DNA of 64,000 bases from Streptococcus sp. S1 (GTDB lineage Bacteria; Bacillota; Bacilli; Lactobacillales; Streptococcaceae). The translations under genes were made by a program, and so were the position numbers. The stretch is from the NCBI RefSeq assembly GCF_034137685.1, contig NZ_CP139418.1, forward strand, positions 1,887,001-1,951,000, written 5' to 3'. This document shows, piece after piece, positions 1 to 8,572 of this stretch (position 1 is the first letter of the stretch; the number at the start of each line of letters is the position of its first letter). The notes under the pieces were generated by a model. The model was not told where the DNA came from. It did not search any database and was given only the letters and a program-made list of their open reading frames with translations.

Positions 1-412
1 CTATATCCATTGGTTCTAGATCAATTGTTTTTGAGCGAACAACTTTATCTGTGGTTGTTGCTTCTTCTACAACTACATCGGTAAACAATTTACCTGCACC
101 AGATTTAACACGATTTTTCTTTTCGATTTTTGTTTTATTCTTACGAATTTGACGTTCAATTTTATCCACAACCAGATCAATTGAACCGTACATATCTTGA
201 GAGACATCTTCTGCACGCAGTGTAATAGATCCAAGCGGAATAGTTACTTCTACTTTTGCGGTCTTTTCACGGTAAACTTTTAAGTTTACTCGAGCGTCTA
301 GCTCTTGATCTGCCTGAAAATATTTTTCAATCTTTTCGAGTTTAGAAACGACATAGTCGCGAATGGCTTCTGTTACTTCTAGGTTTTCACCACGGATACT
401 ATATTTAATCAT
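1..412 (-). CDS. hpf: Ribosome hibernation promoting factor, long form (C-terminus outside window)
   Basis: The 137 visible residues begin MIKYSIRGENLEVTEAIRDY and contain a complete S30AE (RaiA/HPF) domain over roughly residues 1-105, followed by the basic, variable linker of the long-HPF class. Long HPF pairs 70S ribosomes into inactive 100S dimers through a C-terminal dimerisation domain, which lies beyond base 1. The family is usually about 180 residues, so about a quarter is missing here because of the window edge, not because the gene is broken. It lies directly downstream of comFC but has its own promoter with a cre-like operator at 457-485, so it need not depend on competence transcription. 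Confidence 0.95.
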   Translation of the reverse strand, partial: MIKYSIRGENLEVTEAIRDYVVSKLEKIEKYFQADQELDARVNLKVYREKTAKVEVTIPLGSITLRAEDVSQDMYGSIDLVVDKIERQIRKNKTKIEKKNRVKSGAGKLFTDVVVEEATTTDKVVRSKTIDLEPMDI

Positions 413-456
413 ATTAGTACCTACTTTCTAAACATTATGTTTTTATTTATATGTAT

Positions 457-485
457 ATTATAACGCTTTCATAAACTTTTTGCAA
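457..485 (-). promoter_or_regulatory. hpf promoter with overlapping cre-like operator
   Basis: On the minus strand TTGCAA (480-485) is followed after 17 nt by TATAAT (457-462). The motif TGAAAGCGTTATAA (458-471) matches the CcpA cre consensus TGWAANCGNTNWCA at every defined base but one and overlaps the -10 box, the usual layout for repression. The same 15-nt core occurs in front of nagA at 50832-50846. CcpA control is inferred from the motif only. Confidence 0.7.
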
Positions 486-493
486 ATCTTTTT

Positions 494-1159
494 TTACCTT
501 GCGATTGAAAATGTCTTTATTTCTTTCACACCTTTTTCAATTAGTAGGCGCTTCATTAATTCGATTGTTTTGCCCGTTGTGTAGATATCATCAAAGATAA
601 GATATTTCTGCTTTTTTGAAACTTCTTCTTTTAATTGAAAGTGTTGAGAGGTTTTTAATCTTTCTTCTCTTGTTTTTTTTGATTGGGCTAAGCTGTCTTC
701 TTTTTGGAAGAGACTGCTGTACTTTATTTCTGCAAAATCTAATATAGTCGAAACCTGATTAAATCCTCTCTCCTGCTTTTTTTCATGGCTGATTGGAGTC
801 GGTATTATCGTATAGCTTTTATATTTTTTCAAGGCTTTTTTGATTTCACATGCAAATACCATTCCTAATAAACGATCTCCTTCAAATTTATATCGCTTGA
901 AATAGTCCTTCATTGCTGCATTATATCTATATAATGCTTCATGTTCTACCATATTCCCCTTTTGTATCCAGTATTCGCAATCTTTACATACTTTCTCCTC
1001 CTTATCTTTATAACATCTAGGACAATGGATTTCGTCAATTTGTTCGAAGTCTTCTTTGCATTCTTTACAAATCCATTCTTCTTGTTGATTCATAAAAATA
1101 AGGTCTGTGAAATGTTCACCAGTTTTCAACTCTTTAGTACAAAGCAAACATTCTTTCAA
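494..1159 (-). CDS. comFC: ComFC phosphoribosyltransferase-like competence protein
   Basis: This 221-residue protein has four CxxC pairs near its start (C4/C7, C31/C34, C46/C49, C58/C61), a zinc-ribbon pattern, and a PRPP-binding loop IFDDIYTTGKT at about residues 188-198. That combination defines the ComF/GntX family. ComFC is needed for natural transformation, where it works with the ComFA helicase on incoming single-stranded DNA in the cytoplasm; its chemistry is not settled. The start codon overlaps the comFA stop by 4 nt (ATGA), so the two are translationally coupled. Expression is expected to follow the competence sigma factor ComX from the comFA promoter. Confidence 0.93.
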   Translation of the reverse strand: MKECLLCTKELKTGEHFTDLIFMNQQEEWICKECKEDFEQIDEIHCPRCYKDKEEKVCKDCEYWIQKGNMVEHEALYRYNAAMKDYFKRYKFEGDRLLGMVFACEIKKALKKYKSYTIIPTPISHEKKQERGFNQVSTILDFAEIKYSSLFQKEDSLAQSKKTREERLKTSQHFQLKEEVSKKQKYLIFDDIYTTGKTIELMKRLLIEKGVKEIKTFSIAR

Positions 1160-2454
1160 AATCCAGCCTCCTGATTCATTTCCTTTATTTCTTTGATCGC
1201 TTTCTTCATTTCTCGTGTTATGCCATCTGATAGGAAAAGTAGTTTACCTGTTGGTCTTTCTTTACTTCGACCGACCCTTCCTGAAATTTGTACGAGGGTA
1301 CTTTTAGTAAATAATTTATGATTACTTTCTAAAACAAAGACATCTACAAACGGAAAGGTCACTCCTCTTTCTAAAATAGTTGTAGAGACTAGCATGGTTA
1401 TGGCTCTGTTTCTAAACTCTTCTACCATTCGTAGACGGTCTGTTGTCTGTGAGGATACAAAACCTACTGTTTCTTTGGGAAAGTATTTTTTTAAGTTCTC
1501 AGTGAATTGTTGTCCTAATTCTATTTCAGATACAAAGATTAACAATGGGTAGTGAGTCTGTCTTTGTTTCTTGATCAGTTGCAATAGTTCGTAAGGGATT
1601 CTTCCTTTTTCTATTTTTTCTCTAATTTTCGGCACCCATTTTATTTTAGGGACCACTAGTGGGTTCCCATGAAATCTTCTTGGGAGACTATAACGAATGA
1701 TTTCTTTTTTCTTGACCTTTTTATCTAACTCATCTGTAGAGGTTGCTGTCAAATATAGGGTATTCCCCTCTTTTTTTATTGCATTCTGAGCTGCTTTATA
1801 TAAGATTGGATTATCCACATATGGAAAAGCATCTACCTCATCTATAATAAGGAGATCAAAGGCCTGATAAAACTTTAGCAATTGGTGGGTTGTAGCGATC
1901 ACTAAAGGCGTTCTAAAATAGGGCTCTGATTCTCCATGAAGCAAAGAGATGGAGCAGGAAAAATCTTCCTCCATCCTTCCGTACAATTCTATACAGACAT
2001 CGATTCTTGGGGTAGCAATACAGACTGCTTTTCCTGCCTTGATCGCTGTTGCTACAACCTGGTACATCATTTCCGTTTTTCCAGCTCCTGTCACAGCATG
2101 TACCAAGGCATGTTTTCCTGCTTTAACTGCTTGGATAAGTCCTTCAGATACCTCTTGTTGATAGGAAGTCAAGGTCCCTTTCCAGTTTAGCACCTCTTTT
2201 CCTTCAAAGTCTTGCTGTCCAATAGCATAAAGTTTTTGATCACTCCGGATCCTTCCCAATTGGATACAGGCTCTACAATACAGTACCTCTTCACTCAACT
2301 TCCACAGTTTTTGATCAATCAAACTGCCACATCGAAAGCATTGGTACCTTCCATTCTGTTTTTCTATAGCTGGAAATTCTTGGGCAATTTCTTTTAGATC
2401 ATTTGTCATTTGACTCTCCGTTAAGAGTCTTCCATAAGAATCTTCTATCTTCAT
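1156..2454 (-). CDS. comFA: ComFA DNA-uptake helicase
   Basis: A superfamily 2 DEAD-type ATPase that helps pull transforming single-stranded DNA into the cell. Visible features are an N-terminal zinc site (CFRCGS ... CRAC), Walker A AVTGAGKTE, the Walker B box DEVDAF, the SAT-like motif LTATST and a C-terminal helicase half with QISGRVGRS. The open frame extends upstream to 2487, but the start at 2454 (MKIEDSYGRLLTE) is preferred because it aligns with the N-terminus recalled for pneumococcal ComFA. It also lies just downstream of a ComX-box-like sequence. It gives 432 residues, normal for the family. No clear Shine-Dalgarno sequence precedes either start. Confidence 0.93.
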   Translation of the reverse strand: MKIEDSYGRLLTESQMTNDLKEIAQEFPAIEKQNGRYQCFRCGSLIDQKLWKLSEEVLYCRACIQLGRIRSDQKLYAIGQQDFEGKEVLNWKGTLTSYQQEVSEGLIQAVKAGKHALVHAVTGAGKTEMMYQVVATAIKAGKAVCIATPRIDVCIELYGRMEEDFSCSISLLHGESEPYFRTPLVIATTHQLLKFYQAFDLLIIDEVDAFPYVDNPILYKAAQNAIKKEGNTLYLTATSTDELDKKVKKKEIIRYSLPRRFHGNPLVVPKIKWVPKIREKIEKGRIPYELLQLIKKQRQTHYPLLIFVSEIELGQQFTENLKKYFPKETVGFVSSQTTDRLRMVEEFRNRAITMLVSTTILERGVTFPFVDVFVLESNHKLFTKSTLVQISGRVGRSKERPTGKLLFLSDGITREMKKAIKEIKEMNQEAGF

Positions 2455-2461
2455 ACTTATT

Positions 2462-2469
2462 AATTCGCA
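2462..2469 (-). promoter_or_regulatory. Candidate ComX box (combox) of comFA
   Basis: The minus-strand octamer TGCGAATT resembles the streptococcal late-competence box TACGAATA (6 of 8) and is preceded by a T-rich stretch, as in known comboxes. It ends 7 nt before the preferred comFA start, which would give a nearly leaderless message. The match is imperfect, so this is inference from position and gene identity. Confidence 0.4.
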
Positions 2470-2509
2470 AAAGTTGGAGAAAATCATTCTTTTTTTGTAA
2501 AATAAGAAT

Positions 2510-3151
2510 ATGGAATATGTTACATTTAAAGAGAACGGTACTGTTCAAGAAGAAATCAAAAAGTCAAAATTCATTTGTCATGTCAAGCGAGTCTCCTCTG
2601 AAGAGGAAGCTAGAGATTTTATCAATGCCATCAAAAAAGAACACTATAAGGCTACACATAACTGCTCTGCTTTCATCATTGGAGAACAAAGTAATATCAA
2701 ACGAACCAGTGACGATGGAGAGCCTAGTGGAACAGCTGGGATACCGATGTTAGGTGTTTTGGAGAATCATCGCATCACTAATAGTTGTGTCGTGGTTACC
2801 CGCTATTTCGGAGGTATTAAATTAGGTGCTGGCGGTCTGATTCGTGCTTATGCTGGAAGTGTTGCACAAGCAGTTCGAGAGATTGGACTGGTAGAAATCA
2901 AAGAGCAAGTGGTTCTTGGGATCACACTTTCTTATTCCCAATACCAAGAATTTGCTAATTTCTTAAAAGACCATCAATTGGCGGAACAAGATCCGATGTT
3001 TACAGATCAGGTGATGACAACTATTTTTGTAGATAAAGAAAACACAAATTCTATCACAGCAGCTTTAGTCGAATTTTACAATGGCAAAGTCATTATTGAG
3101 GACCAAGGAATTCGTGAGGTTGAAGTACCCCTGCTTTCTGTAGAAAAATAA
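2510..3151 (+). CDS. YigZ/IMPACT family protein
   Basis: This 213-residue protein carries the YigZ/UPF0029 signature TSDDGEPSGTAGIPML in the N-terminal IMPACT domain, followed by GGIKLGAGGL and the smaller C-terminal DUF1949-type domain. Family members are conserved in bacteria and related to eukaryotic IMPACT, which acts in GCN2 control; the bacterial role is not established. The gene is divergent from comFA, with only 55 bp between the starts. A possible promoter (TTGGAG-N18-TAAAAT, -10 at 2498-2503) ends six bases before the ATG, so the message may be leaderless. A strong terminator follows. Confidence 0.9.
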   Translation: MEYVTFKENGTVQEEIKKSKFICHVKRVSSEEEARDFINAIKKEHYKATHNCSAFIIGEQSNIKRTSDDGEPSGTAGIPMLGVLENHRITNSCVVVTRYFGGIKLGAGGLIRAYAGSVAQAVREIGLVEIKEQVVLGITLSYSQYQEFANFLKDHQLAEQDPMFTDQVMTTIFVDKENTNSITAALVEFYNGKVIIEDQGIREVEVPLLSVEK

Positions 3152-3158
3152 TTAAAAT

Positions 3159-3184
3159 ACTATCGGCAACGATAGTTTTTTTTT
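3159..3184 (+). terminator. yigZ terminator
   Basis: A 7-bp stem (ACTATCG/CGATAGT) closed by a GCAA tetraloop is followed by nine T residues. Confidence 0.9.
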
Positions 3185-3208
3185 ATCACACCCATAAAAT
3201 TTCTATAT

Positions 3209-3246
3209 TTTACATTCTTCCCGCAAGGGACTATACTTGTTAGTAT
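3209..3246 (+). promoter_or_regulatory. cysK promoter with overlapping inverted repeat
   Basis: TTTACA (3209-3214) and TATACT (3232-3237) are spaced by 17 nt, a near-consensus promoter. The inverted repeat ATACT-N4-AGTAT (3233-3246) overlaps the -10 box and start region and could be a repressor site. Which regulator binds is unknown; a LysR-type cysteine or methionine regulator is a reasonable guess for this gene. Confidence 0.65.
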
Positions 3247-3273
3247 CAAGAAAACCTAGAACTGAGGTATATT

Positions 3274-4197
3274 ATGGCTATTTATGAAAATATTACAGAA
3301 CTGATTGGGAACACTCCGATTGTCAAATTGAACCGTCTTGTTCCTGAAGGAGCTGCAGATGTCTATGTCAAACTCGAAGCTTTCAATCCTGGATCATCTG
3401 TTAAAGACCGGATTGCTTTGAGCATGATTGAAAAAGCTGAAGCGGATGGCTTGATCAAACCAGGTGATACCATTGTCGAAGCAACTAGTGGGAACACAGG
3501 GATTGGCTTGTCATGGGTTGGCGCAGCTAAAGGCTACAAAGTTGTGATTGTCATGCCTGAAACCATGAGTGTGGAACGTCGTAAAATCATCCAAGCCTAT
3601 GGAGCTGAACTCGTTTTGACTCCTGGAAGTGAAGGAATGAAAGGCGCTATCGCTAAAGCTGAAGCAATCGCTGCAGAAAGAAATGGCTTCCTTCCTCTTC
3701 AATTTGAAAACCCTGCTAACCCAGAGGTACATGAAAGAACAACAGGACAAGAAATCGTTGATGCCTTTGGAAAAGATGGTTTAGATGCTTTTGTCGCAGG
3801 TGTTGGTACTGGTGGTACTGTTTCTGGTATTTCTCATACTTTGAAAAAGAATAATCCTGCTATCAAAGTCTATGCCGTTGAGGCCAATGAATCTGCAGTC
3901 CTTTCTGGCGAAAAACCTGGACCACATAAAATCCAAGGGATTTCAGCAGGCTTTATCCCAAATACTTTAGACACTAACGCATATGATGGTGTTCGTCGCG
4001 TATCTTCAGAAGAAGCTTTCGAACTTGCACGCGCTATCGGTGGAGCTGAAGGATTCTTAGTCGGTATCTCAAGCGCAGCTGCTATCTATGCTGCTATTGA
4101 AGTCGCAAAAGAATTGGGTAGCGGTAAAAAAGTTCTTGCTCTTGCACCAGATAATGGAGAACGTTACCTTTCTACTACCCTTTACGAATTTGAATAA
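3274..4197 (+). CDS. cysK: Cysteine synthase A (O-acetylserine sulfhydrylase)
   Basis: PLP enzyme that makes cysteine from O-acetylserine and sulfide. The PLP-binding lysine is K44 in NPGSSVKDR, the substrate loop TSGNTG is at residues 71-76, and the phosphate-binding loop GTGGT is near 177. The 307-residue length is typical for CysK. The ATG follows a TGAGGT ribosome site at good spacing. It stands alone between terminators. A promoter at 3209-3237 carries a possible operator, consistent with control by sulfur supply. Confidence 0.96.
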   Translation: MAIYENITELIGNTPIVKLNRLVPEGAADVYVKLEAFNPGSSVKDRIALSMIEKAEADGLIKPGDTIVEATSGNTGIGLSWVGAAKGYKVVIVMPETMSVERRKIIQAYGAELVLTPGSEGMKGAIAKAEAIAAERNGFLPLQFENPANPEVHERTTGQEIVDAFGKDGLDAFVAGVGTGGTVSGISHTLKKNNPAIKVYAVEANESAVLSGEKPGPHKIQGISAGFIPNTLDTNAYDGVRRVSSEEAFELARAIGGAEGFLVGISSAAAIYAAIEVAKELGSGKKVLALAPDNGERYLSTTLYEFE

Positions 4198-4206
4198 TTC
4201 TCTATA

Positions 4207-4250
4207 TCAAAAAAACTTCGATAGGTTTCATCAACCTATCGAATTTTTTA
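4207..4250. terminator. Bidirectional terminator between cysK and cvfD
   Basis: A perfect 11-bp stem (4217-4227 with 4233-4243) has a run of T on its right and a run of A on its left. It can end cysK on the plus strand and the Cof-cvfD unit on the minus strand. The cvfD stop codon lies in the T tract. Confidence 0.9.
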
Positions 4251-4613
4251 TTTTTTTTCTTGTTTGCTAAAGAATACCTTTCCTTCTTTGACCCAGGTCG
4301 GCATCTGTTGAGCTAAGGGCGCAAAACCACTCTTGTGGCGGTCATTTGAAAAACGATGGTGTCGAATACTTCGTTGTGGTGTTTCTTCTAGTGTTCTCAG
4401 AGAGAGGCTAGCTTTCTTAGAATATTCATCAACATCGATGACTTGGACAAAGACTTTTTCTCCAATTGAAAGAATATCATGAATATTACTTACATAACCA
4501 CTTCTAATCTCTGAGATATGAATCAAGCCCGTCACACCCGACTCTAGTTCGACAAAGGCGCCGTAAGGTTGAATTCCTGTGATGGTTCCTTCTAACTTAT
4601 CTCCAATTTTCAT
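4248..4613 (-). CDS. cvfD: S1-domain RNA-binding protein CvfD (YugI/GSP13 family)
   Basis: A small protein of 121 residues consisting of one S1 RNA-binding domain (IGDKLEGTITGIQPYGAFVELESG ... GLIHISEI, residues 3-75) plus a basic tail. It belongs to the YugI/general stress protein 13 family; the pneumococcal member CvfD acts as a post-transcriptional regulator. The ATG at 4613 is preceded by GAGGA at good spacing and lies 1 nt after the upstream stop codon, so it is preferred to the frame opening at 4640. It is the last gene of a two-gene unit with the Cof-cyclophilin fusion. Confidence 0.9.
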   Translation of the reverse strand: MKIGDKLEGTITGIQPYGAFVELESGVTGLIHISEIRSGYVSNIHDILSIGEKVFVQVIDVDEYSKKASLSLRTLEETPQRSIRHHRFSNDRHKSGFAPLAQQMPTWVKEGKVFFSKQEKK

Positions 4614-4614
4614 A

Positions 4615-6015
4615 TTAGTCCTCAATTTCGATGGTTTCAATCACGACATCTTCTACTGGCTTATCCATCATCCCTGTCTCAACAGCCGCGATCTCATCCA
4701 ACACAGCAAAAGAAGCTTCATCCATCAATTGACCAAATACTGTATGGCGTTGATCTAGGTGAGGAGTTCCCCCTTCTGTCGTATAGATTTCTGCAATTTT
4801 TTCAGGCCAGCCACCGCGGACCAATTCCTTTTTCGAATATGGGAGATGTTGATTTTGTACAATAAAGAATTGGCTGCCATTTGTGTTTGGTCCAGCATTT
4901 GCCATTGAAAGGGCTCCGCGAATATTGTACAATTCTTTTGAAAACTCGTCTTCGAAGCTCTCCCCATAGATGGATTCACCACCCATACCTGTGCCTGTTG
5001 GATCTCCCCCTTGGATCATAAAATCTTTAATAATCCGATGGAAAATGACACCATCATAATAGCCAGACTTAGCAAGAGCTACAAAGTTTGCAACTGTTTT
5101 TGGCGCTTGATCCGGGAACAATTGAATGTTCATCTCACCGTGATTGGTTTTGATCACAGCGACAGGACCGTCAACCGTAGCAAGTTCTAACTGTGGTAAT
5201 GTCAATTCTTTTTCAACCATATTTAACTCCTCTAAGGCATAGAATATGCCATCTTCTTCTAAATTCTTAGTGATATAATCAGCTTTTTCTTGTAACTCTG
5301 GGGCAGATTTTCCCATTGCGATACTAATTCCAGCATAATCAAACAGTTCTAGATCATTTAATCCATCCCCAAATACTAAAACATTCTCTGGCTTCAAGCC
5401 CAAATGATTTACAAGATGAGAAACTCCTGAAGCTTTTGAAGCTTCAAAGCGAACAACATCTGACGAATGGGGATGCCATGAAACTAGGCGCAAGTTCTCT
5501 TGCAAAGAAGGGGGCAACTCTAGCTCACTATCCTGTTCATCAAAGGTCCACATTTGGAAAATAGGTTCTTTCAAATGCAGATCTGGATCTACTGGTAAGT
5601 TGGGATAAATGATGTCAATAGCATCACTGATCAAGGGTGTCCGATTAGACAGGGCTGCTTGATGACTAGCCACTAACCCATAATCAATCTCGGATTCTTT
5701 GGCCCAATCTACAAAAGAAGAAACGATTGCTTCATTGATTGGTGATTGGTAGATCACAGTTCCTTTTGTATCTTCTATATAGGCACCGTTTAAGGTTACT
5801 AGAAAATCAGGCTTTAAGTCCATGATTTCAGGAACAACCCCAAAAATCCCTCTGCCGGTTGCAATCCCTGTCCGGATTCCTTTTTCTTTCAATTGATGAA
5901 AGACTTCTTTGACAGATTCTGGGATCAATCCAGTTTCTTTTGCACGTAATGTATCATCAATATCAAAAAAGACGATTTTAACTTTTTTGGCTTTATAGCG
6001 TAATTTTGCGTCCAC
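4615..6015 (-). CDS. Fusion of Cof-type HAD phosphatase and cyclophilin peptidyl-prolyl isomerase
   Basis: Two enzymes in one 466-residue chain. Residues 1 to about 265 are a Cof/HAD phosphatase with the nucleophile motif FFDIDDTLR and the late motif VFGDGLNDLELF. From about 275 onward there is a complete cyclophilin domain with FHRIIKDFMIQGGDPTGTG and the GSQFFI segment. The GTG at 6015 is the likely start because GGGGGAG sits just upstream; the frame opening at 6036 would put that site inside the gene. The substrate of the HAD half is unknown. The fusion is known in pneumococcus, so it is a lineage trait and not an assembly error. Confidence 0.92.
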   Translation of the reverse strand: MDAKLRYKAKKVKIVFFDIDDTLRAKETGLIPESVKEVFHQLKEKGIRTGIATGRGIFGVVPEIMDLKPDFLVTLNGAYIEDTKGTVIYQSPINEAIVSSFVDWAKESEIDYGLVASHQAALSNRTPLISDAIDIIYPNLPVDPDLHLKEPIFQMWTFDEQDSELELPPSLQENLRLVSWHPHSSDVVRFEASKASGVSHLVNHLGLKPENVLVFGDGLNDLELFDYAGISIAMGKSAPELQEKADYITKNLEEDGIFYALEELNMVEKELTLPQLELATVDGPVAVIKTNHGEMNIQLFPDQAPKTVANFVALAKSGYYDGVIFHRIIKDFMIQGGDPTGTGMGGESIYGESFEDEFSKELYNIRGALSMANAGPNTNGSQFFIVQNQHLPYSKKELVRGGWPEKIAEIYTTEGGTPHLDQRHTVFGQLMDEASFAVLDEIAAVETGMMDKPVEDVVIETIEIED

Positions 6016-6059
6016 TTGTCTCCCCCTTATGATCATGCTCTATTATAGCATGTTTCCTT

Positions 6060-6692
6060 TTAAAAATCTTCTTGATTCACCAGATGGTGTCGAAAGGCAT
6101 AGACGACTGCTTGCGTCCGATCACTGACTTCCAATTTGGATAAGATGTTGGAGACATGGGTCTTCACTGTTTTTAAAGAAATAAAGAGTTCATCTGCTAT
6201 TCGTTGATTTTCATATCCCTTCGTCAATAAAGCCAGAATATCTCGTTCTCTAGCTGTCAAATCATCATGCAATTCAGCATGGTTCTTTCGAGACTCAACT
6301 TTTCGACTAACTTCTGTCTCAATCGCAAATTCTCCCTTTGCAACCTTTCGGACAGCCTGTAAGATCTCAGTTGCTGACGAGGTCTTTAAAATATACCCTT
6401 TTGCACCGGCATCTAAGACAGGATAAATCTTTTCGTTATCTAAATAAGACGTCAAAATGACAATTTTAGCTTCCGGCCACTCTTTTAGGATGGCTAGAGT
6501 CGCATCGATTCCATTTAGCTCTGGCATCACAATATCCATGATGATGACGTCTGGTCTTTCTTTCAACGCCAACTCCACCCCTTCTTGCCCATTTTTCGCC
6601 TCTAAGACTTGCTCAATATCGGTTTGCATGGACAAAAAGCTTTTCAATCCCAACCGGACCATTTCATGGTCGTCTACTAATAATACTTTCAT
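6060..6692 (-). CDS. liaR: Response regulator LiaR
   Basis: NarL/FixJ-type response regulator of 210 residues. The receiver has the acidic pair D7-D8, the phosphorylated D53 in IIMDIVMP and the conserved lysine in AKGYILK. The C-terminal LuxR-type helix-turn-helix reads RIADELFISLKTVKTHVSNILSKLEVSDRTQA. LiaR activates genes that answer lipid II-cycle and membrane damage, such as that caused by bacitracin, nisin or daptomycin. It overlaps liaS by 4 nt and ends the liaF-liaS-liaR operon. Confidence 0.95.
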   Translation of the reverse strand: MKVLLVDDHEMVRLGLKSFLSMQTDIEQVLEAKNGQEGVELALKERPDVIIMDIVMPELNGIDATLAILKEWPEAKIVILTSYLDNEKIYPVLDAGAKGYILKTSSATEILQAVRKVAKGEFAIETEVSRKVESRKNHAELHDDLTARERDILALLTKGYENQRIADELFISLKTVKTHVSNILSKLEVSDRTQAVVYAFRHHLVNQEDF

Positions 6693-7705
6693 ACAGTTTC
6701 CTTTTCATTTTTATCTTTTACAAGGAGGGGAACGCGAATATCCACAGCCACTCCCTTTTGAGGACTCGTTCTTATTTTAATGGTTCCCGCCATGTCCTCT
6801 ACACGTTCTTGAATATTTTTCAACCCATAACTCAATCGTTCTAATTTTTCCTGCTCAAAGCCGATTCCATCATCTACCATCCGTAAATGAAGTTGTTTTC
6901 CTTCCTGATGCAAGAAGACATCCATTTGTTGAGCTCTAGCGTGTTTCAAGGTATTGCTAACAATCTCTTGGACAATCCGAAATAGATGTTCTTCCATATC
7001 TTTTGGAATGCTCACTTCATTGTGTTTGAAGACGACTGTTAGGTTACTCTTTTCCTTCAATTCTCTAAAAATCATCTCCATCCCTTCTACCAAACTTTTT
7101 CCTTCCAATTCTGTAGGACGAAGATGTAGTAGCAAGACGCGCAAATCATTTTGGGCTGTCCCTAGAATATCTGACACACCATTGAGTTGCTGCTGGATCT
7201 GACTTTTCTCTAACTCAAGGGCCTGGGCTGCCACTCCAGATAAAATCATATTGGCTGCAAACAATTCTTGACTAACCGTGTCATGTAGATCACGCGCAAT
7301 TCTCTTACGCTCGATTTCCACAATTTCTTCCTCATTTCGCATCACACGATTTTCACTTTTTTGTAAATTTTCTTCTAGTCGAAGCAATTTGCTGTCCAAT
7401 AAATCTAACTGTTGATTCAATTCTTTTGGGGCAATTTCTTTTCGCTGTGAAGCAGTCAGGATAGATTCTACCTTTTGTTGTACTGCATGGACCGTTACAA
7501 ATTGCGTGATTTTGATAATTAAGACAACCAAAGCCGTCAATGCAAGCGTCAGACTAAAAACCAAAAATAGGAATGATTGAAGCAAGGAAATATCTGAGAG
7601 AAGTTTGCCCCACTGAAAACCAACAAAATGGAAAATGGTATGACAAATGACCGCAACCACCATTAGGGAATAGAAGTACAATAGGAGATAGTCTAATTTC
7701 TTCAT
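6689..7705 (-). CDS. liaS: Sensor histidine kinase LiaS
   Basis: Membrane kinase of 338 residues with two N-terminal helices (about 8-29 and 43-66) and almost no extracellular loop, the intramembrane-sensing layout. A coiled linker follows, then the HisKA_3 box IERKRIARDLHD with H141 as phospho-acceptor. The HATPase domain has the N box EIVSNTLKHA and the G box DDGIGF. It phosphorylates LiaR and is held in check by LiaF. It overlaps liaR and liaF by 4 nt each. Confidence 0.95.
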   Translation of the reverse strand: MKKLDYLLLYFYSLMVVAVICHTIFHFVGFQWGKLLSDISLLQSFLFLVFSLTLALTALVVLIIKITQFVTVHAVQQKVESILTASQRKEIAPKELNQQLDLLDSKLLRLEENLQKSENRVMRNEEEIVEIERKRIARDLHDTVSQELFAANMILSGVAAQALELEKSQIQQQLNGVSDILGTAQNDLRVLLLHLRPTELEGKSLVEGMEMIFRELKEKSNLTVVFKHNEVSIPKDMEEHLFRIVQEIVSNTLKHARAQQMDVFLHQEGKQLHLRMVDDGIGFEQEKLERLSYGLKNIQERVEDMAGTIKIRTSPQKGVAVDIRVPLLVKDKNEKETV

Positions 7706-8397
7706 GCGCGAATCACCTCAACATCCCCAACAATACCAACTAACACAATTTTTATAGAACGGTGCGATCTCCGATAATGTGCCGTTTCAATATCTATGGT
7801 TTCATTCCTCATTTTACGGACAGGAAGATCCAAAAACTTCAGATCTCCATACAGAGTGTTAATTTGTAAATGCAACTCTAAATCAATCGGTAAGATAATT
7901 TTTGTATTACCAAAACCTTTCCGGATGATCACCACATTGTCCCAATTGCAAATGGCTACCTCCTCTAAATGGAGGGTGTCATTTCCAAAAACTCGGATCA
8001 CATTCAGATCTCGATACCCTCGACTTTGCTTTGAAAAATGTTGTAAATCACCAATCCATCGAGTTTTTTCCTGACGAATTTTCGTATCCTCTTCAACATC
8101 AAACACAACGGATTCATTTTCCTTATACATATAAGGGTAGGCAATTAATAAACCATAAACCACCGCAAATAAAATGGCTGCAATCACAAAAGGATTCAGC
8201 ATCACGATAAAAAACAAGAGCACACTCAGCGCGATTAATAGAAAATTCGCTTTTTGTTTGCCAAAATAGTAATACAAAAGGAGCAAAAAGAGAACCATCA
8301 AGACAACAAATCTGGAAAAATCGATTGATAAAATGGTGATCGCTGCTAATGTTAACAAAACGGCTTCAACGAAAATAAAAATTTGTATTTTCCACAT
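7702..8397 (-). CDS. liaF: LiaF, membrane inhibitor of LiaRS
   Basis: A 231-residue protein with several hydrophobic helices in its first 90 residues and a soluble C-terminal LiaF-like beta domain (GDLQHFSKQSRGYRDLNVIRVFGNDTLHLEE ... IVGDVEVIRA). LiaF keeps LiaS inactive until the envelope is stressed. The ATG follows a GAGGT ribosome site. It is the first gene of the liaFSR operon; the promoter must lie in the 75 bp up to the terminator at 8475-8510, but no clear consensus boxes are visible there. Confidence 0.93.
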   Translation of the reverse strand: MWKIQIFIFVEAVLLTLAAITILSIDFSRFVVLMVLFLLLLYYYFGKQKANFLLIALSVLLFFIVMLNPFVIAAILFAVVYGLLIAYPYMYKENESVVFDVEEDTKIRQEKTRWIGDLQHFSKQSRGYRDLNVIRVFGNDTLHLEEVAICNWDNVVIIRKGFGNTKIILPIDLELHLQINTLYGDLKFLDLPVRKMRNETIDIETAHYRRSHRSIKIVLVGIVGDVEVIRA

Positions 8398-8474
8398 AGT
8401 CTACCTCATCTTTTCCTATTTTATCAAATTTTTCCTCATTTGACTTCCGTCTGTGGTTGGATAATACGAAGAGC

Positions 8475-8510
8475 AAAAAAACACCCAAAAGATAGAAATC
8501 CTTTGGGTGT
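8475..8510 (-). terminator. Terminator of the CAP-like protein gene
   Basis: Stem ACACCCAAA/TTTGGGTGT (8481-8489 with 8502-8510), extended by one pair over a bulged A, is followed on the minus strand by a U run from 8475-8480. It separates the secreted-protein gene from liaFSR. Confidence 0.88.
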
Positions 8511-8572
8511 CCTTGGTATCGGAATGAATTGTTATTAAATAAGTTCTTTCCGATAACGGTTGTATAGAGGCA

